Below, piece by piece: positions 60,338 through 64,000 of a stretch of 64,000 nt of DNA. The notes under the pieces were generated by a model, which worked only from the letters and a program-made list of their open reading frames with translations, did not search any database and had not been told where the DNA came from. Numbering within the stretch: the first letter of the stretch is position 1; every line of letters starts with the position of its first letter. The translations under genes and the position numbers were made by a program. Source of the stretch: Blautia hominis (lineage in GTDB: Bacteria; Bacillota; Clostridia; Lachnospirales; Lachnospiraceae); contig NQOF01000001.1 of assembly GCA_002270465.1 (NCBI GenBank), forward strand, positions 808,501 to 872,500. Direction: 5' to 3'.

Positions 60338-60739
60338 ATGGAAAAGAATGAATTTAAATCTCTTTTTCCCACAGGAGGAAAGAATGATGCTTTTGCCCAA
60401 TATTTTATAGGGCAAAGCTATCTGAAAATGCTGACAACAGAACGTCTTTCAATCGGAAATGTCACTTTTGAACCCGGATGCCGCAACAACTGGCACATCC
60501 ATCACAAAGGCGGCCAGATTTTACTCTGCACAGACGGCAGGGGCTATTACCAGGAGTGGGGAAAACCTGTCCAAAAACTGCATCCCGGCGATGTGGTCAA
60601 TATCCCGCCGGAAGTGAAACATTGGCACGGAGCGGCTCCTGACAGCTGGTTTACACACCTTGCAGTGGAGGTTCCTGCTCCCGGCGCTTCCAATGAATGG
60701 CTGGAGCCGGTATCAGAGGAGGAATATACACAGCTATAG
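60338..60739 (+). CDS. Cupin-domain protein
   Basis: 133-residue small cupin: HIHHKGGQILLCTDGRGYYQ gives the first metal-binding motif, and HPGDVVNIPPEVKHWHGAA the second, with four potential metal ligands. Start at 60338 follows GAGGAGG. Probably cotranscribed with the following carboxymuconolactone decarboxylase-like gene, a pairing seen in many genomes and linked to quinone or aldehyde/redox stress metabolism without a fixed reaction. Confidence 0.9.
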   Translation: MEKNEFKSLFPTGGKNDAFAQYFIGQSYLKMLTTERLSIGNVTFEPGCRNNWHIHHKGGQILLCTDGRGYYQEWGKPVQKLHPGDVVNIPPEVKHWHGAAPDSWFTHLAVEVPAPGASNEWLEPVSEEEYTQL

Positions 60740-60789
60740 GTTCTATAACCAATCTCTGCTGCCGTTTATAATAATTGGAGGATATAACA

Positions 60790-61539
60790 TTGAACAGAAT
60801 CCAGCAATGCGAAGAAAAATTTATGGAATTATTCGGAACCACACCCGTGAAAAATGAGGGGACTGACCCGGAGTTCATGAGGATATTACAGCGCTTTATT
60901 TTCGGACAGGTCTGTTACACAGGTGAACTGGACAACCGTATCAGAGAACTGATTACCATTACCGTTCTTTCCGTGAACCAGACTCTCCCGCAGTTAAGAT
61001 CCCATGTAAAGGCCTGTCTGCATGTGGGCTGTACACCGGTTGAGATCCGTGAGGTGATCTACCAGTGTGCCCCGTTTATAGGTTTTCCCAAAACATTGAA
61101 TGCCATTGCCGCTATGAACGAAGTTTTTACGGCGGAGAATATCTCGCTGCCGCTTGAAAACCAGGAGACCATACCGGATGAGGAACGATACCGGGCCGGG
61201 CTTACGATCCAGGAACCTCTGTACGGCTCAGAAATCCGCGAAAAATATGCTTACCTGCCGGAAACATTTGCTGAGGCTGTCCCCAGGTTTTTGACCGAAT
61301 TCTGCTTTGGCGATTTTTATACCAGAAAAGGTCTTGATAAAAAAGAACGGGAATTACTGATCTTTGTTCTGCTCTCAGCATTGGGCAGCGCTGACCTGCA
61401 GGTTTACAGCCATGCTGCCGGTGCCTTAAAAGCCGGCTGCACCAAAGAGGACCTTCTCGCTTCTCTGCTCCACGCCATGCCATATATGGGATTTCCCAGA
61501 ATGTTGAACGCACTGAACAGTCTCAGACCCCTTTTTTGA
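60790..61539 (+). CDS. Carboxymuconolactone decarboxylase (AhpD-like) family protein
   Basis: 249-residue protein with two tandem CMD domains (about 20-110 and 140-245). Motifs such as RIRELITITVLSVNQTLPQL and EIREVIYQCAPFIGFPKTLN are visible. AhpD-like proteins reduce or decarboxylate small aromatic or lipid substrates, but the CXXC of redox-active AhpD is absent here, so a decarboxylase-like or unknown role is more likely. The TTG at 60790-60792 is the start because GGAGG lies 8 bases upstream; an earlier TTG overlaps that site. Confidence 0.88.
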   Translation: MNRIQQCEEKFMELFGTTPVKNEGTDPEFMRILQRFIFGQVCYTGELDNRIRELITITVLSVNQTLPQLRSHVKACLHVGCTPVEIREVIYQCAPFIGFPKTLNAIAAMNEVFTAENISLPLENQETIPDEERYRAGLTIQEPLYGSEIREKYAYLPETFAEAVPRFLTEFCFGDFYTRKGLDKKERELLIFVLLSALGSADLQVYSHAAGALKAGCTKEDLLASLLHAMPYMGFPRMLNALNSLRPLF

Positions 61540-61917
61540 TAGATATTGTCTGACTGCTGAATCCTCATTTGCGGTCAGCACCGCAAATGCCAAAACCTGC
61601 TGAGTCATGGCGGTGGTTTTCGTTCGTTACGGTTTACTCCGTGTCCAGTAACACGCTTTGCGATGCACAGATATGGAGCATTCTGCCCCATATCGCGCTG
61701 GCTGCCTCAGGAGGTGTTTTCATGCTTCCGGCATGAAAACGCCTCCCGGTACAGTGGCCTGTGAGCAGTGACTTACGTTCTCCGTTACGAAAACCTTTTC
61801 CCAAACAGATATTGAAGAACTCCGGCCGTGTATAGTATACTGACTACATGAGCCGGACTTTTTATTTCCAGATGGAAGCCCGGTTCGGTATCCGGTATAA
61901 AAAAGGAGAAGGACAGA
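61540..61917. repeat. Palindromic intergenic repeat, copy R4, in gene-free gap
   Basis: Copy R4 spans about 61614-61795, with ends GGTTTTCGTTCGTTACGG and CCGTTACGAAAACC. Inside, GGAGGTGTTTTCATGC pairs with GCATGAAAACGCCTCC, and GATATGG with CCATATC. A separate hairpin ATTTGCGG..CCGCAAAT (61568-61589) after the CMD gene may end its transcription. The remainder is promoter space for the DUF3788 gene. Confidence 0.75.
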
Positions 61918-62349
61918 ATGGATTGGAATTTGCTTTACTCAGAAAAAGAACCACCCTCTTGGGAACAAATCGCCGAATATATCAACGATCCGCTCTGGAC
62001 AGTGTTCAACCAGCGTATCCAATCAGCTTACCACTGTGACCCGCGCCTGGAATACAGCCGCTGCTCCATGCAGGCCGGCTGGAATATCAAATACAAAAAA
62101 AGCGGAAGATCGCTTTGCACACTGTATCCCATGCAAGGGTATTTTATAGCCCTGGTTGTTATAGGAAGCAGGGAACTCACAGAAGCAGAATTACTGATGC
62201 CTCTATGTTCTGACTATGTACAGACCGTATTCAAGAATACCAAAACCGGTAATGGCCAGAAGTGGCTGATGCTGGAAGTGCGGGAGGAATCAATCATGCG
62301 TGATGTTTTCACGCTTATTAACCTCCGAAAACCCGCTGCTCTTAACTAA
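61918..62349 (+). CDS. DUF3788 family protein
   Basis: 143-residue DUF3788 protein: N-terminal EKEPPSWEQIAEYINDPLW and central YKKSGRSLCTLYPMQGYFIALVVIG resemble the family, small alpha/beta proteins of unknown function with a role suggested in ligand binding. ATG preceded by AAGGAGAAGG. Single gene ending in a terminator. Confidence 0.88.
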   Translation: MDWNLLYSEKEPPSWEQIAEYINDPLWTVFNQRIQSAYHCDPRLEYSRCSMQAGWNIKYKKSGRSLCTLYPMQGYFIALVVIGSRELTEAELLMPLCSDYVQTVFKNTKTGNGQKWLMLEVREESIMRDVFTLINLRKPAALN

Positions 62350-62358
62350 AAAAGGGAG

Positions 62359-62396
62359 ATTGGACAGCCCTCCATGGAAGGCTGTCCGTTTTCCTG
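62359..62396 (+). terminator. Terminator after the DUF3788 gene
   Basis: GGACAGCC and GGCTGTCC stem with inner TCCATGGA, followed by GTTTTCC. Confidence 0.75.
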
Positions 62397-62563
62397 ACTG
62401 AAAAATCCACAGAGTCTCCGGCTCCTGTTCCGAATAAACCACAAATTTCCACCACATACCCACCCTTTTTTCAGGGTAGTCTCCATCCCATCCATTCTAT
62501 ACTCTTAATCAAAAGCAATCCTTATAAATACTTGCCATCCTTGTCCCGTAAATAAGCAGGCAG

Positions 62564-64000
62564 TCAGCGTATTCCTACTGTATAGTACCTCTGCAGCTTA
62601 CTCTGCGGCTTTTCCGGTAAAGTCATTACCAGTTTCCCGCTCTGCAGCAGCGGATTCACATATTTCTTCATGATGTAATACAACGTTTTTACTCCCATAT
62701 ACTCCGCAATTTCTATTTTTGTCCTTGGCTGCGCACAGAATTCCAGCAAATCCTGTATGCCTTTATCTTCCGGCATCTCCTCTATATCACCGCTGCTCAC
62801 AGCATACAGCGCACTTTCTCTCAGTACCAGCGGCTTTTTTGCAATACTCCGATAGCTGACCATGGCATTATAGAGCACTACCACAAATTCATTTCTCCTG
62901 TTCTCAAAAACCGGTTCCGGGAGGCCGGCATCCGCCATCTCCTTGCGGATTGTTGGGATACCGGAATAACGGTTCTCCGCTCCGGTCAGACTCTCTGCCA
63001 TGACTGCCAGTGCCGGATTACGCAGGTCCGGACGGGCAACTCCAAGCTGCTCTACTGTCATCCTGCCGTAAAGGTTTCCCGGACTGTGTATCTCCAGCCG
63101 GTCTTTAAAAAAGTCAATCTGCACAGGTGTACCCTCTGTATGCTCACTGTAGTCCCGGTGGATCAGCGCATTCAGAACAGCCTCTCTGACTGCATTCAGC
63201 GGATATTCGGTCTTGTCCCTCCGCCTGCCGGTATCCGGGTCGATAATTGTCTTAATCTTCATATTGCGCTTGCAGAATCCTACCGCCTCCTCTACCATCT
63301 CGGAAATTGTTCCGCAAATCCTTTTATTGTCCATAAATCGCTCCATATCTTCCCCCACATCCCCAATCTCATAACCCGGAACTACAACCGCTGTTATGCT
63401 GTACTGGGGAAAGATCCCCTGGGGATAGATGCAGAAATTCATAATACCCGCCAGGGTTGGAACGCCGCCCCTGGTCACATTAAGCATTTCCAGCATCTGT
63501 GACTCCTGAAGCATGGAAAACTGCGGACGCTCCGCTTTTTTATCGTTCAGGAAGCGTTCGAGCCTTGTTCTCTCCAGCATGGAAACAGGGATCCTCTCAA
63601 CGATCCGTTCATCATCATGCACATGTTTGCGGTACACCTCGTAGCTGTAGATTTCATAGTCTGTCATGGGCAGATCCGCATCTCCTACCCGGACATATGC
63701 TCCCTTCACTTTACCTGCCCCCTTATAGTAGCAGGGCCGCTCCGCCAGGTCGATGGCCGGAATCTCGGCAGAGCAGATATTGACACCCTCATATTCTGTA
63801 AAGGTGAACACTGCACGTACTGGAGGATCCATCTGATTGCACTGCTCTGTCACTTTCTTCTGAAGATCATGCAGGTCATACACGCCCACCGCCTGAAAGG
63901 CAGCTCTCTCATCAAGGCCAAAGATCAGGATTCCTCCGCTGTCCTGGTTGGAAAAGCTTGATAACGTGTCATAAAGTCTCTTGGGACATCCATCCTTCGC
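62564..64000 (-). CDS. AlbA_2/RecG-like transcriptional regulator (5' end outside window)
   Basis: At least 478 codons; open through base 64000, where the frame continues beyond the window, so the start is not visible. The first residues seen (RLYDTLSSFSNQDSGGILIF) are the Schlafen AlbA_2 DNA-binding domain (usual N-terminal position), followed by a GHKL-like C-terminal ATPase-like region (AVREAVLNALIHRDYSEHTEG resembles the ATP-dependent 'RecG-like' helicase-related regulators) and a C-terminal winged helix (QPRTKIEIAEYMGV). Proteins of this type are transcription regulators or stress factors rather than RecG helicases. No regulated partner is apparent. Confidence 0.88.
   Translation of the reverse strand, partial: AKDGCPKRLYDTLSSFSNQDSGGILIFGLDERAAFQAVGVYDLHDLQKKVTEQCNQMDPPVRAVFTFTEYEGVNICSAEIPAIDLAERPCYYKGAGKVKGAYVRVGDADLPMTDYEIYSYEVYRKHVHDDERIVERIPVSMLERTRLERFLNDKKAERPQFSMLQESQMLEMLNVTRGGVPTLAGIMNFCIYPQGIFPQYSITAVVVPGYEIGDVGEDMERFMDNKRICGTISEMVEEAVGFCKRNMKIKTIIDPDTGRRRDKTEYPLNAVREAVLNALIHRDYSEHTEGTPVQIDFFKDRLEIHSPGNLYGRMTVEQLGVARPDLRNPALAVMAESLTGAENRYSGIPTIRKEMADAGLPEPVFENRRNEFVVVLYNAMVSYRSIAKKPLVLRESALYAVSSGDIEEMPEDKGIQDLLEFCAQPRTKIEIAEYMGVKTLYYIMKKYVNPLLQSGKLVMTLPEKPQSKLQRYYTVGIR

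Noticed and set aside
61848-62039. Plus-strand frame upstream of and overlapping the DUF3788 gene
   Set aside because: Overlaps the DUF3788 start in another frame; the DUF3788 gene has the better ribosome site and domain match.
62564-64000. RecG helicase
   Set aside because: No Walker A or DExH helicase motifs are present; the AlbA_2-type segment and C-terminal winged helix point to the regulator family often mislabelled as RecG-like.

Overview
The window looks like chromosome of an anaerobic gut Firmicute of the family Lachnospiraceae, perhaps close to Blautia. Supporting signs are strong AGGAGG-type ribosome sites, ferredoxin-linked 2-oxoacid metabolism, butyrate kinase, a T-box before thrS, DUF1836/DUF4364/DUF4867/DUF1540 families typical of this group, and an infC-rpmI-rplT operon whose infC begins with ATT. 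No rRNA, tRNA, CRISPR array or complete insertion sequence was seen. The genus is a guess.

1-6.6 kb: an IclR-family regulator with butyrate-type kinase and an NhaC antiporter on the minus strand, divergent from a four-subunit 2-oxoacid:ferredoxin oxidoreductase plus a small VOC-fold protein. Similar 15-bp palindromes lie at both promoters, so one regulator probably controls a 2-oxoacid -> acyl-CoA -> acyl-phosphate -> acid + ATP module. 6.6-8.5 kb: gene remains (exonuclease-like, DUF3795, P-loop kinase, DUF1801, membrane protein). 8.5-12.1 kb: an AT-rich accessory island at the 3' end of rlmD, delimited and split by three diverged copies of the rlmD 3' end. Its cargo is a LA2681-type HEPN protein and a broken HNH nuclease. 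12-17.6 kb: rlmD, a small acidic membrane protein, a 39-bp minisatellite, pcrA and DUF1836.

17.6-25.8 kb: an ABC exporter with an XRE-AbrB regulator; a TetR gene; and a four-gene operon (cupin, two flavin/ferredoxin fusion reductases, an APC permease) behind a consensus promoter whose spacer is filled by a perfect palindrome. This operon is the best candidate for an undescribed pathway. 26-30 kb: xylulokinase, fucose/arabinose-type isomerase and DUF4867 (pentose or deoxysugar use). 29.9-31.2 kb: a very long hairpin, an internally shortened substrate-binding protein and palindromic repeats. 31-35.7 kb: radical SAM, DUF4364, rarA, polysaccharide deacetylase, LysE exporter.

35.8-39.6 kb: a TRAP transporter in which the large membrane subunit is fused to two tandem substrate-binding domains, with a separate small subunit. 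39.7-50.2 kb: rplT-rpmI-infC, a Na+-symporter, DUF1540, thrS with T-box, a SWIM/SNF2 helicase, a YdcF/ElyC protein and a SEC-C protein. 50.3-60.1 kb: a sugar-uptake and oxidation locus (CUT1 ABC transporter, two Gfo/Idh/MocA oxidoreductases, zinc-type dehydrogenase, two AraC regulators, maltose-type acetyltransferase). 60.3-64 kb: cupin and carboxymuconolactone decarboxylase-like pair, DUF3788, and an AlbA_2/RecG-like regulator cut by the right edge.

A family of about 160-180 bp palindromic repeats occurs in several intergenic gaps (16.6, 24.2, 24.4, 31.0 and 61.7 kb). Copies keep their hairpins while the stem sequences differ.
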